Assembly: GCA_029884165.1 (NCBI GenBank)
Contig: JAOUIH010000030.1
Coordinates: forward strand, 1-35,613
DNA length: 35,613 bases
Source of the DNA: Gammaproteobacteria bacterium
GTDB lineage: Bacteria > Pseudomonadota > Gammaproteobacteria > Steroidobacterales > Woeseiaceae
Direction: 5' to 3'
The translations under genes were made by a program, and so were the position numbers. The notes beneath the pieces were generated by a model. That model had not been told where the DNA came from. It saw only the letters and a list, made by a program, of their open reading frames with translations, and did not search any database. Below, piece by piece: positions 16,801 through 24,358 of the stretch (position 1 is its first letter; every line of letters begins with the position of its first letter).

Positions 16801-17025
16801 CGCGAATTTCAGTGCAGCGGGTACGGCTGTCGCAGCGTAGTGCTCCGCCGCCGACGGGGTCTTCAGCTGGACTATATACACCCGGGTCTCATGGGCCGAC
16901 GCCCCGGCACCGGGAAACTGCAGTCCCGCCAGCGAGCCGCGCTCGCGCAGCAGGCTCTCGTGCTGGGCGGACACCGAGCCCGCAAGCAGCACGCACAGCG
17001 CAGCGAGAAACCGAACTGTCGTCAC
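13846..17025 (-). CDS. Secreted subtilisin-like S8 serine protease with PA insert
   Basis: The 1059-residue protease has a signal peptide (1-20, GSVSA/Q) and an inhibitor I9-type propeptide (about 45-155). The S8 catalytic domain contains Asp190 (VIGVIDSG), His294 (DGHGTH), oxyanion Asn400 (AAGND) and Ser640 (SGTSMSTPH). A PA domain is inserted at about 430-580 (YVQRGGCTFQTKIANAEDAGAAAVVV). Beta-sandwich domains fill residues 760-1059, including a fibronectin-III-like part (QPSVAVSRLANTATVTRRVSN) and a part resembling bacterial pre-peptidase domains. I chose GTG at 17025, with GAGAGG upstream, because it gives a clean signal peptide; an upstream in-frame extension of about 100 residues is Arg/Pro-rich and looks like non-coding sequence. 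It probably degrades extracellular protein for nutrition. It is transcribed with the lyase gene. Confidence 0.93.
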   Translation of the reverse strand: MTTVRFLAALCVLLAGSVSAQHESLLRERGSLAGLQFPGAGASAHETRVYIVQLKTPSAAEHYAATAVPAALKFAPQPGLGGRVFSRNSAGVQSYTQQLAAEQDRVLAGVGPGPEKIYSYFYSLNGFAARMTEAQAVKLEHTQEVLHIWEDEIRPLVTNYSAEFLDLFDSDIGLRAAGLDGEDVVIGVIDSGIAPAHPALRDTKEADQPRACRSAWGQNSFLGRWLCRSYRNAPDVLMYEAPANWAGACEEGPRFTVADCNNKLIGARFFFEGAVASGPIDPDEIFSPRDVDGHGTHTATTAAGNKVDASIFGTLLGRVEGIAPRARVAAYKACWLRPGDTRSSCNTSDLALAIDTAVADGVDVINYSVGNSRRDVTAPDDVALMAATKAGVLAVVAAGNDGPNLATIGSPAGAPWVITTAASSRDGEHSVEAIEVAAPPAVAGRYAVREASFTPALIDQDPVEGELVLVDDEDDTLPDGTPGTTFDACEPIRNGSELSGNIAYVQRGGCTFQTKIANAEDAGAAAVVVFNISGDPIVMTGTPGSVDIPALMIGQADGNLILAEIDADRTVEVVLDKSFFLAIEDTGNVMGAFSSRGPAAIEDVLKPDVTAPGINILAGFTPDAANSVAGENFAFLSGTSMSTPHVAGAAALLRQAHPEWTPAALKSALMTTAYQDVLRQDGETPANPFDFGSGHISPNAANDPGLVFEVTGDEFDAFACGIASPAVGPARCDELQAQGLSFAAVDLNQPSVAVSRLANTATVTRRVSNASDTTETYAVEVSAPLGVEVQVNPSTLSLAPAQSATYDVTFTYRSGPLDLWRFGSLTWSSTDHDVRSVLAVRPISLSAPAEVGSFGGSGNLSFPVEFGYDGPYSPQVHGLRLPLVISGYVEDDPTKTFTPREGNGVSAHVYSVPPDQAYLRFALFDELTDGEDDLDLYIYYCPDGVNCTKLGESGGDTSREQFSIVLPPAGTYVAFVHGFETDNVAGGPGAFYDIVAWQFGLVDDQGNMSVSAPPLVSAGSTVDVGVSWTGLLSNTIYLGGISHNTPQGLAGITVISIRN

Positions 17026-17228
17026 GGAGATACCTCTCCCCGCGCGGGCGCCGGGCCGCCCCGCGAGATCGCCCGGCCAGAGAGTCGCATCGACGCGGCA
17101 ATGCCCTCTTTGACGACGGTGTCTGGAAATCCGGTGTAAATCCCGGTTTTGAAAGGAAGCTAGCATAACCCGGGTCGACGGTGCCAGTTCGTATCGTCCG
17201 CAGCGGGCGGGCCATCCGGGCGGCGGAA
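17026..17228 (-). promoter_or_regulatory. 203-bp spacer upstream of the protease gene (promoter region)
   Basis: This gap lies between the hemF stop and the protease start, both on the minus strand. It must hold the promoter of the protease operon. A TATGCT on the minus strand is the best -10-like hexamer, but the matching -35 is poor. I saw no tRNA, hairpin with T tract or convincing small gene. Confidence 0.3.
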
Positions 17229-18155
17229 TCAGCCGCCGTCGAGGCCCAGCCAGTCCCGCGGGCGCAGGTAATCGGTGTACAGCCGGGCCTCGGGAGAGCC
17301 GGGTTCGGGTTGCCAGTTGTACTCCCATCGTACCCGCGGAGGCAGCGACATCAGGATCGACTCGGTCCGGCCGCCGGACTGCAGCCCGAACAGCGTCCCC
17401 CGGTCGTAAATGAGGTTGAACTCGACGTAACGGCCGCGGCGATAGAGCTGGAACTCCCTTTCGCGTTCGCCCCAGGGATGGTCCCTGCGCGCGGCGACGA
17501 TCGGGAGATAGGCTTCGAGGAAGCGATCGCCGACGGAGCGTGTAAATCCGAACGATCGCTCGAAACCGAATTCATTCAGGTCGTCGAAGAACAGGCCGCC
17601 AACGCCGCGTGTCTCGTCGCGATGCTTCAGGAAAAAGTAGTCGTCACACCATTTCTTGTAACGGGCGTACAGGTCGTCGCCGAACGCCGCGCAGGCCGCG
17701 CGCGCATGCTCGTGCCAGGCGACCACGTCTTCGTGAAAAGGATAATACGGTGTCAGGTCGAAGCCGCCCCCGAACCACCAGGCGGGCTCGGCGTCAGCGC
17801 GCTGCGCCAGGAAAAACCGCAAGTTCGCGTGCGTGGTCGGGACGTAAGGGTTGCGGGGGTGCAGCACGAGCGATACACCCACCGCCTGGAAGCTGCGGCC
17901 CGCGAGTTCGGGCCGGCTCTTCGTCGCCGATGGCGGCATGCGGTCGCCGAATACGTGCGAGAAACCGACGCCGGCCTGCTCGAAGACTCCGCCATTGACG
18001 AGAACGCGGCTGGTTCCGCCGCCTCCGCCCGGCCGGTCCCACCGGTCGACACGGAACTTCTCGCGGCCATCGACTTCCTCGAGTGCGCCGACTATGCGCT
18101 GCTGCAGGCTGCGGAGATACTCCTGCACGACGTCAATCGATGCATGGTCGTTCAC
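17229..18155 (-). CDS. hemF: Oxygen-dependent coproporphyrinogen-III oxidase
   Basis: HemF oxidatively decarboxylates coproporphyrinogen III to protoporphyrinogen IX in haem synthesis and needs oxygen. The 308-residue length is close to E. coli HemF (299). Family blocks are all present: [70 protein letters not shown], and [33 protein letters not shown] near the C-terminus. The conserved His of LHPRNP is retained. The GTG start overlaps the tsaC stop as GTGA, giving translational coupling. An ATG further upstream in the same frame would run deep into tsaC and is rejected. Presence of the aerobic enzyme indicates an oxygen-using organism. Confidence 0.96.
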   Translation of the reverse strand: MNDHASIDVVQEYLRSLQQRIVGALEEVDGREKFRVDRWDRPGGGGGTSRVLVNGGVFEQAGVGFSHVFGDRMPPSATKSRPELAGRSFQAVGVSLVLHPRNPYVPTTHANLRFFLAQRADAEPAWWFGGGFDLTPYYPFHEDVVAWHEHARAACAAFGDDLYARYKKWCDDYFFLKHRDETRGVGGLFFDDLNEFGFERSFGFTRSVGDRFLEAYLPIVAARRDHPWGEREREFQLYRRGRYVEFNLIYDRGTLFGLQSGGRTESILMSLPPRVRWEYNWQPEPGSPEARLYTDYLRPRDWLGLDGG

Positions 18156-18724
18156 TTGCCCTTCGCCTGCCTGATCACTCGGTCCGTGCCCAGTATCCGT
18201 ATCTCGGACGGGCCCTTGGCCGGCCCGCACTCGCCCGGGACGATACAGTCTACAAGCTCCCGGAAGCGCCGTCGCAGCACGAAGCGATTGCGCGTCGCGG
18301 GCTGTCCCGAGAAATTGGCGCTCGTGGATACCAGCGCGGAGCCGGCCGCATCGCAAAGTGCGGCAGCGACTTCATGTGCAGTCACCCGAACGCCGACCCC
18401 AGCGTGCCTGCCCTGGATCCAGTAGGGCACGAGTGGGGAGGCGGGAACGATCCAGCTGACGGGGCGGTCAAGCCGGGACTCGAGCAGCGGCGCGGGGTCC
18501 GGCAGCCCGGTCCAGCGGTCGAGCTGTTCAGGGCAGGATGCGATCAGCAGCAGGCCGAGCTCCGGGTCGCGGCGCTTGATGCGGAGTATGCGCACGACCG
18601 CTGCCATGTTGTCCGGCAGGCAGCCGAGGCCGAACACGCCCTCGGTCGGGTAGGCGACGACGCCGCCGGCGCGAAGAATGCGGCCAGCGCGCCGGATCGG
18701 TTCGTAAGGCAGCGTGACCGGCAC
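18152..18724 (-). CDS. tsaC: L-threonylcarbamoyladenylate synthase (TsaC/YrdC)
   Basis: The enzyme makes threonylcarbamoyl-AMP from threonine, bicarbonate and ATP, the first step of the t6A37 tRNA modification. The 190-residue protein is the short YrdC-only form. Motifs are [17 protein letters not shown], the KRR loop ([14 protein letters not shown]), and [10 protein letters not shown] near the C-terminus. The N-terminal GTG at 18724 has only a weak ribosome site. It follows topA after an 88-base gap and is coupled to hemF by a 4-base overlap. The topA/tsaC neighbourhood is typical of gammaproteobacteria. Confidence 0.94.
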   Translation of the reverse strand: MPVTLPYEPIRRAGRILRAGGVVAYPTEGVFGLGCLPDNMAAVVRILRIKRRDPELGLLLIASCPEQLDRWTGLPDPAPLLESRLDRPVSWIVPASPLVPYWIQGRHAGVGVRVTAHEVAAALCDAAGSALVSTSANFSGQPATRNRFVLRRRFRELVDCIVPGECGPAKGPSEIRILGTDRVIRQAKGK

Positions 18725-18812
18725 CTACCGTGACGCGGCGCAACAGCCTACCGCCGCGCCCCTCCGTCGATGCCATGAACCTCCCCAGCTCCGGTCCATG
18801 CCGCTCACGGGA

Positions 18813-21257
18813 TCAGTCGCCGCTGCCCGCAGGTTTCTTTTTCGACTTCTTTGCCGCCTTCTTCTTTTTCTTCCTGGTGGCGGTTTTCTTTTTCGCGGCC
18901 TTTTTCTTTTCTGGTGCCGGCTCGGCAGCGGTCTTCCTGGACATTTTTTTCTTGCCGCGGCGTCCGCGCTCGGGGGCAGCGGCCAGCAGCTCGCGGCATT
19001 CGTCGAGCGTCAGCGTCTTCGGATCGCGATCCTTCGGAACGCGGGCGTTCTTCGCCTTGTTCGTGATGTACGGTCCGTAGCGACCGTTCAACACCTGTAT
19101 GCCGTCGTCGGGATAATCCCGGATGATCCGGTTCGCGTCGGCGATCTTCTTTTCTTCGATCAGTTCCAGCGCGCGCGGCAGCTCTATCGTATAAGGATCG
19201 TCGTCGCCGCGAATGGATACGTACTTGTCGCCGTACCTTATGTAAGGACCAAAACGGCCGACGCTCGCACTGACCGGAAGGCCATCCTGCGTCTCGCCGA
19301 GCTTGCGCGGCAGCTTGAAGAGTTCGAGACCTTCTTCGAGCGTGATCTCGTTCATCTTCTGGCCGGGGCGAAGTCCCGCGAACTTGGGTTTCTCTTCGTC
19401 GTCCTTCGTCCCGATCTGTACGAAAGGACCGTAGCGACCCATTCGCACGGTTACCGGCTTGCCGGATTTCGGGTCGGTGCCCAGCTCGCGCGCCATCGCG
19501 ACCTGTTCGCGAGTCACCGACTCTTCTTTTTCGTCGACCAGTTTGGTGAATGGTCGCCAGAAATCGTCGAGGAGCGGGACCACGTCCTGCTCGCCGAGCG
19601 ACACGGCGTCCAGCTCGTCTTCGAGCTTCGCTGTGAAATCGTAGTCGACGTACTGCGTGAAATGCTCCGTCAGGAAGCCGTTGACTATGCGGCCGATGTC
19701 CGTCGGATGGAATCGCCGTCCGTCCATCTCTACGTACTCGCGATTCTGCAGGGTCTGGATGATCGTCGCGTAGGTCGACGGGCGGCCAATGCCATATTCC
19801 TCGAGCGCCTTGACGAGGCTGGCCTCGGTGTAGCGTGGCGGCGGCTCTGTGAAATGCTGTTCCGGGCGGAGCAGGTCCAGCAGAATCTCGTCGCCTTCGG
19901 CGACCTCGGGCAATAACCGGTCGCCCTCCTCGACGGCGTCGTCCTGGCCTTCCTGGTAGACCGCCAGGAAACCCGGCTCGACCAGCACGGAGCCATTGGC
20001 CCGGAAAACGTGCTGTGGATTCAGGGTATCGCCGGCTGCGAGTTCCAGCGTTACCGTGTCGTAGACCGCCGGCGTCATCTGGCATGCCAGCGTCCGTTGC
20101 CAGATAAGCGTGTACAGGCGGTGCTGGTCCTTGTCGACCAGTCCCTGCAGGGAATCCGGCGTGCGCGCCGCGGACGTAGGCCGTATCGCCTCGTGCGCTT
20201 CCTGCGCGTTCTTCGACTTCGTCTTGTATTCGCGGGCCGCACCCGGAACATTCTGGGCACCGTAACGCTCCGCGATCACGGAGCGTATCTCGTCGATCGC
20301 CGTGGCCGCGAGCGTGACCGAATCGGTGCGCATGTAGCTGATGAGGCCGACATTGCCCTCGCCCGCCAGTTCGACGCCTTCGTAAAGGCGCTGGGCGACC
20401 CGCATCGTGCGCTGCGCGCTGAACCCAAGCTTGCGGGAAGCTTCCTGCTGCAGCGTGGAGGTCGTGAATGGCGGCGACGGATTGCGACGCCGCTGCTTCT
20501 TTTCGAGCTTGATCGCAGTGAGCATGCCCTGCGCCGCATCCAGCAGCGTCCGCTCCGCTTCGCGCGCGGCCGTTTCGGTTTCGAAGCTGAATTGTTCGAC
20601 CTTGTCGCCGCGGTATTGCACAAGGCGCGCAAGGAAAGGCTGCCCCTTCTTGCTGACGTCGGCCTCCATCGTCCAGTACTCGCGCGCCTTGAACGCTTCG
20701 ATTTCCAGCTCGCGCTCGACGATCATGCGGAGCGCCGGGCTCTGCACGCGACCGGCCGACAGTCCCGGCTGCACTTTTTTCCACAAAAGCGGTGACAGGT
20801 TGAAGCCGACAAGATAGTCGAGCGCGCGGCGGGCCTGCTGGGCGCCGACGAGATCTTCCGATATCTGCCGCGGATGCTCGATCGCTTCCTGGATGGCGCC
20901 CTTGGTTATCTCGTAGAAGACTACGCGGTAGACCGGTTTGCCATTCAGCGCATTGCGCTCCCTGAGCAACTCCGTCAGGTGCCATGAAATGGCCTCGCCT
21001 TCGCGGTCCGGGTCCGTCGCGAGGTAGAGCGCATCAGACCTCTTCAACGCACGTACGATCGCATTTACGTGTTTCTCGTTGCGCTCGATGATCTGGTACT
21101 TCATGGCGAAGCCATTCTCAGGGTCGACCGCCCCTTCTTTCGGCACCAGGTCCCGAACGTGCCCGTACGAAGCCATGACCTCGAAGTCCTTGCCAAGGTA
21201 CTTGCCGATGGTCTTGGCTTTTGCCGGAGACTCAACGATTACGAGGTTGTGGGGCAT
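18813..21257 (-). CDS. topA: DNA topoisomerase I (type IA)
   Basis: The enzyme relaxes negative supercoils through a transient 5'-phosphotyrosine bond. The 814-residue protein has the Toprim domain (Glu9 in VESPAKA, Asp82 and Asp84 in TDPDREGE) and the catalytic Tyr308 in ISYMRTDS. After about residue 570 there are no CxxC zinc ribbons as in E. coli. Instead there are Topo_C_Rpt repeats, recognised by GRYGPFVQIG, GRFGPYIRYG and GRYGPYITN. The last 55 residues form a lysine/alanine-rich tail, a non-specific DNA-binding feature known from other repeat-type topoisomerases. The gene has its own promoter in the 136-base gap after the smg terminator. Confidence 0.97.
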   Translation of the reverse strand: MPHNLVIVESPAKAKTIGKYLGKDFEVMASYGHVRDLVPKEGAVDPENGFAMKYQIIERNEKHVNAIVRALKRSDALYLATDPDREGEAISWHLTELLRERNALNGKPVYRVVFYEITKGAIQEAIEHPRQISEDLVGAQQARRALDYLVGFNLSPLLWKKVQPGLSAGRVQSPALRMIVERELEIEAFKAREYWTMEADVSKKGQPFLARLVQYRGDKVEQFSFETETAAREAERTLLDAAQGMLTAIKLEKKQRRRNPSPPFTTSTLQQEASRKLGFSAQRTMRVAQRLYEGVELAGEGNVGLISYMRTDSVTLAATAIDEIRSVIAERYGAQNVPGAAREYKTKSKNAQEAHEAIRPTSAARTPDSLQGLVDKDQHRLYTLIWQRTLACQMTPAVYDTVTLELAAGDTLNPQHVFRANGSVLVEPGFLAVYQEGQDDAVEEGDRLLPEVAEGDEILLDLLRPEQHFTEPPPRYTEASLVKALEEYGIGRPSTYATIIQTLQNREYVEMDGRRFHPTDIGRIVNGFLTEHFTQYVDYDFTAKLEDELDAVSLGEQDVVPLLDDFWRPFTKLVDEKEESVTREQVAMARELGTDPKSGKPVTVRMGRYGPFVQIGTKDDEEKPKFAGLRPGQKMNEITLEEGLELFKLPRKLGETQDGLPVSASVGRFGPYIRYGDKYVSIRGDDDPYTIELPRALELIEEKKIADANRIIRDYPDDGIQVLNGRYGPYITNKAKNARVPKDRDPKTLTLDECRELLAAAPERGRRGKKKMSRKTAAEPAPEKKKAAKKKTATRKKKKKAAKKSKKKPAGSGD

Positions 21258-21295
21258 TGAATTATGTGTTCCTGTCGTTGCGGGGTCGCCGAAAA

Positions 21296-21322
21296 TGAAA
21301 AACCGCGGTCAATGCCGCGGTT
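21296..21322 (-). terminator. Rho-independent terminator after smg
   Basis: AACCGCGG at 21301-21308 and CCGCGGTT at 21315-21322 form a perfect 8-bp stem with a 6-base loop. On the minus strand it is followed by a T run (complement of 21298-21302). It lies about 70 bases after the smg stop and 38 bases before the topA start, so topA is transcribed separately or by read-through. Confidence 0.85.
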
Positions 21323-21393
21323 CAATTACCTGCTTGGTCGGCCAGTGTCAAGTTGCGAACTGCGCGTTCGAGTTCGAAAAGTACCGCGCCGAC

Positions 21394-21870
21394 TCAATGC
21401 AGAGAGGTGTTTTCCTCTTCAAATACGAGGTCTTCCATGCGTGCGTACGCCTGCTCCTGACCAGGCTGGCTGAAGAGAATCATCAGGACGACCCACTTGA
21501 TCTGTTCCACGTCGATGTCGGGCGTTTCGAGCGCCAGCAACCTGTCGATCACGATTTCACGCTGCGGCGGCGAAAGAATGCCGATCTGCTCGAGATGCGC
21601 AATAAAGCCTCGGCAGGAGACGTCGAGCCTGTCGAGTTCGAGATCGCTGTATATCCGCATGCCGTGGCCGGTCTGCGGATGGAACTGGACGCCGCTGTGG
21701 TTTTCAGCAAGACCGTCGAGCCAGTCGAGCGCACGGTCGATTTCACTATTGCCGAATCCTGCTCGGACCAGCTCGCCACGTAATTCGTTTTCGTCGGGCT
21801 CGGGTTCCTCGTCAGCATCGATGTACGTCTCAAACAAGTACATCAGCACGTCGAGTACGTTTTCCTTCAT
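21394..21870 (-). CDS. smg: Smg family protein (DUF494)
   Basis: The 158-residue acidic protein matches Smg from end to end: MKENVLDVLMYLFETYID at the start, an acidic stretch DADEEPEPDENEL, a helix with IDRALDWLDGL, MRIYSDLELDRLDVSCRGFIAHLEQIGIL in the middle and DVEQIKWVVLMILFSQPGQEQAYARMEDLVF near the end. Its function is unknown, although the gene is almost always between dprA and topA or a topA fragment in gammaproteobacteria and betaproteobacteria. It starts 28 bases after dprA. A GGAG sits about 11 bases upstream of the ATG. Confidence 0.95.
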   Translation of the reverse strand: MKENVLDVLMYLFETYIDADEEPEPDENELRGELVRAGFGNSEIDRALDWLDGLAENHSGVQFHPQTGHGMRIYSDLELDRLDVSCRGFIAHLEQIGILSPPQREIVIDRLLALETPDIDVEQIKWVVLMILFSQPGQEQAYARMEDLVFEEENTSLH

Positions 21871-21898
21871 GCCGGAAGTGGCTCCTGTACGGATGGAA

Positions 21899-22828
21899 TC
21901 ACTTGGTGCTCACTAACGAGAACCGACCACCAGGTAGCGATTCAACTTCTCCCTCGAGCTCCAGGATCAGAAGCATGGAGGAAACCTGCCCGATCGTCAA
22001 TCCGGAGCGCGAGGCGAGTTCCTCCGCAGAAGCCGGATCGTATGCGAGCGCATCGAGCAGCAGCTGGTACTGCTGATCGCGAGCCGGACGCTCCGAAGAT
22101 GCTGCATCGTCAGCCTGATTTTGCATAAGGTGTGTGGCCAGCGGCCGCAGTTCGGAGAGAATGTCATCGACACTCTCGACGAGCTTCGCTCCCTGCCTGA
22201 TCAACTGGTGGCAACCCTTGGCGAGCGGGTTATGTATCGAGCCGGGCAGCGCGAAAACTTCGCGGCCCTGCTCGCCGGCGAGCCGTGCGGTGATCAGCGA
22301 GCCGCTGCGGCGCGCGGCCTCGACGACTAGAGTGCCGAGCGAAAGCCCGCTGATAATCCGGTTGCGGGCCGGGAAGTTCTCGCGACGCGGTGGCGTGCCG
22401 AGCGGAAACTCCGTTACCAGTGCACCGCTTGCCGCGATACGGCCGGCGAGTTCGCGATTCGATGCAGGATAGACGCTGTCCATGCCGTGGCCGAGCACCG
22501 CGATCGTGCGGCCGCCGACATCGAGAGCACCCTGGTGCGCCGCGGTGTCGATTCCCTGGGCCAGGCCGCTGACGATCACGAACCCGGAGCGCGCCAGGTG
22601 CCTCGCGAACTCGTAGGCGTTGCTGGTGCCCCCGCGAGTCGGATTGCGACTACCCACGATGGCGATCGCCGGCAGTTGCAATACGTCACGGTCCCCGTCT
22701 ACGTAGAGTGCGGCAGGATTGTCGCCCAGTTCGCGCAGCAGTTCCGGATAGTCGTCGGATTCCGCGGTGATCAGGAAATGCCGGCCCCGTCCAAGCCAGT
22801 CGCGAAGCTGCCTGTCGTCGTCGGTCAA
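21899..22828 (-). CDS. dprA: DNA-protecting protein DprA, lacking the usual N-terminal domain
   Basis: DprA binds incoming single-stranded DNA during transformation and loads RecA. The Rossmann-like core is complete: AIAIVGSRNPTRGG, SGLAQGIDTAAHQGAL, GGRTIAVLGHGMDSVYPASN, FPARNRIISGLS, LVVEAARRSGSLITARLAGEQGREVFALPG and the C-terminal winged helix (SAEELASRSGLTIGQVSSML). The N-terminal SAM-like domain of about 60 residues found in E. coli and Haemophilus DprA is missing; only 34 residues precede the core's DNPAALYVDG. I chose TTG at 22828 because GGAGG stands 4 bases upstream. A TTG at 22852 lies in the T tract of the lysM terminator and has no ribosome site. In-frame sequence above it reaches a stop at 22895-22897 with no start codon. 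Confidence 0.9.
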   Translation of the reverse strand: MTDDDRQLRDWLGRGRHFLITAESDDYPELLRELGDNPAALYVDGDRDVLQLPAIAIVGSRNPTRGGTSNAYEFARHLARSGFVIVSGLAQGIDTAAHQGALDVGGRTIAVLGHGMDSVYPASNRELAGRIAASGALVTEFPLGTPPRRENFPARNRIISGLSLGTLVVEAARRSGSLITARLAGEQGREVFALPGSIHNPLAKGCHQLIRQGAKLVESVDDILSELRPLATHLMQNQADDAASSERPARDQQYQLLLDALAYDPASAEELASRSGLTIGQVSSMLLILELEGEVESLPGGRFSLVSTK

Positions 22829-22850
22829 TGGGCCTCCGTCGGCACGGTCC

Positions 22851-22889
22851 AAAAAAGAAAAGGCCGGCGCTCTGAAAGAGCGCCGGCCT
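22851..22889 (-). terminator. Strong Rho-independent terminator after the LysM gene
   Basis: Bases 22861-22872 pair with 22878-22889 in a 12-bp GC-rich stem, and the minus strand then runs into a T-rich tract (complement of 22851-22861). It follows the LysM gene stop by 16 bases and reaches to within 25 bases of the chosen dprA start. dprA must therefore depend on read-through or a promoter hidden in this short stretch. Confidence 0.92.
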
Positions 22890-22905
22890 CGTGGCTATGA
22901 CTCAA

Positions 22906-24132
22906 TCAGATCGGGTTGCGGACCGCGTCCAGTACGTGGATGTCGCTGGTCGCTTCCATCACGAGCCCGTAACCGATGCGATCATAGACCTTGAAGACCA
23001 TGACCGTGCCGGCTTCTTCGTCGGGCAGCCGAACGCGCTCGCCGCCGGACAGGTTGCCCCTGGCCAGGAATCGCCCGGAGAATCGGTCGCGCACGACTTC
23101 ACCGGCCTGGAATACCGTCAGGACGTCGCCCGGCGCGAGCCCGTGTTGCGCGCCGCGGTTGATGACGACCACCTGGTACTGCCCGATCAGTGATACGCCA
23201 TCTACGACCGAAATGATCCGGCCGTCAACGTTCGTATTCGGCGCCTTCGGGAAGAAATTGAGCGGGATGTCCAGCGACTCCGGCAGCAGGCGGTCGCCGG
23301 GCAGGGCCTCGCGATTCGTGTCGGTCAGCGATACGGTCGCCGGGTCGCCGCCGCGTGCCATGATGCCGTCGCCGATGTAGATACCCTGGTAGCCGACGGT
23401 CTTGCCGTCGTCCGGGTCGACCAGCGCGTCCCCGACCTTGACGACGCTGTAACGCGTGCCACTCGGGGTCGCGTTGCCGCCACGAACGTAGACGTCATTA
23501 CCGGCCGCCGCGATCATGTGGTCGCCGCGCGTGGCGAGTATGTAGGGCAGCTCGTCTGCCTGGCCTTTCTCGAGCACCAGGCCGCGCGACAGGAAGGCCG
23601 AGATCTCCTCGTACGGGATCGTCGAGATCGTCTCGTCGAGCTGTGTCACGCGGGCCTGCGGCGCCAGCCTGTATGCGGACCCGAGCATGTTCGTGATGCG
23701 CTGCTCGCCGTCGATCGTCACCAGCGCCAGCACGTCGCCGGGATAAATAAGGTGCGGATTTTCGACCTGGGGATTGATATACCAGACCTCGGGCCAATAC
23801 CAGGGATCCTTGAGGAAGCGTGAGGCGATGTCCCACAGCGTGTCCCCGTGCTGAACCGTGTACTGGTCCGGATGATTCTCGGCCAGCGGCACGCGGCGCG
23901 GCTCCGTCCGTTCCATGACCGGCGCGCTGTATGTCTGTCGCGATGCGCTCGAGCTGGCTGCGGGATCGAGCGACGACGAACTGCCCGGCCCCTGGCTGGT
24001 CCTCGGCGCATCGTTGACGATCGGGTCGTCCTTCTCGGCGAACGGGTTCAGGGAGCAGCCGGCCAGTGCTGCGGCCAGCGCCAGGCCTGTCAGCCGGAGG
24101 CTGCGGGTGTGGCGATTTTTGCTGAGAAACAT
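22906..24132 (-). CDS. LysM-domain lipoprotein
   Basis: The 408-residue protein is predicted to be exported and lipidated at Cys26 (lipobox ALAGC). A Ser/Pro-rich linker follows, then a LysM domain at about residues 90-145 (YTVQHGDTLWDIASRFLKDPWYWPEVWYINPQ) that should bind peptidoglycan. The rest is a conserved C-terminal region of unknown role with GDRLLPESLDIPLNFFPKAP and VINRGAQHGLAPGDVLTVFQAG. This LysM protein is the usual neighbour of dprA in gammaproteobacteria. The ATG at 24132 gives a normal signal peptide; ATG at 24150 adds six residues, and anything longer runs into the divergent promoter region. It is closed by a strong terminator. Confidence 0.92.
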   Translation of the reverse strand: MFLSKNRHTRSLRLTGLALAAALAGCSLNPFAEKDDPIVNDAPRTSQGPGSSSSLDPAASSSASRQTYSAPVMERTEPRRVPLAENHPDQYTVQHGDTLWDIASRFLKDPWYWPEVWYINPQVENPHLIYPGDVLALVTIDGEQRITNMLGSAYRLAPQARVTQLDETISTIPYEEISAFLSRGLVLEKGQADELPYILATRGDHMIAAAGNDVYVRGGNATPSGTRYSVVKVGDALVDPDDGKTVGYQGIYIGDGIMARGGDPATVSLTDTNREALPGDRLLPESLDIPLNFFPKAPNTNVDGRIISVVDGVSLIGQYQVVVINRGAQHGLAPGDVLTVFQAGEVVRDRFSGRFLARGNLSGGERVRLPDEEAGTVMVFKVYDRIGYGLVMEATSDIHVLDAVRNPI

Positions 24133-24358
24133 GATCGACGGGTGCTCCATCCAGGTAAGCCGGGCCTGCCTGCCAGCAAGCGTTGCTATAATATGTCGTG
24201 TCGCCGCCGCGTTAGCTGCCAAACACGTCACAATTCCCGCCCCGCCGGAGGCGGCTGAGGCGCGGATTTCTGGCCGCATTGTCCGCTATCTTATTCAATG
24301 AAGTCAAAAATTTAGGCGAAATTTGTAGCAACTTACACGAGTTTTGATCGTCGACATT
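24133..24358. promoter_or_regulatory. 226-bp divergent intergenic region between lysM and def
   Basis: The region separates the two housekeeping arms and turns AT-rich after about 24290, unlike the surrounding coding sequence. Besides the extended -10 box listed separately, the minus strand has TTGACT (24307-24302) and GACAAT (24283-24278) with an 18-base spacer, a second possible promoter towards lysM. No small gene or structured RNA was recognised. Confidence 0.4.
24184..24193 (+). promoter_or_regulatory. Extended -10 promoter for def-fmt-rsmB, possibly bidirectional
   Basis: TGCTATAAT at 24184-24192 is a perfect extended -10 element (TGn plus TATAAT) on the plus strand, with a poor -35. 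It would start transcription near 24199, giving def a leader of about 160 bases. The complement of 24188-24193 reads TATTAT, a -10-like hexamer on the minus strand that could start the lysM transcript near 24181. Confidence 0.6.

Noticed and set aside
15739..17139. 466-residue plus-strand frame antisense to the protease
   Set aside because: The protease frame has a full catalytic triad and signal peptide; the antisense frame has none.
17026..17328. In-frame extension of the protease upstream of 17025
   Set aside because: The extra residues are Arg/Pro-rich, precede a perfect signal peptide and have no ribosome site; GTG at 17025 does.
18805..20985. 726-residue minus-strand frame inside topA
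   Set aside because: It is a frame-shifted shadow of topA, Arg-rich without motifs; the topA frame has every catalytic residue.
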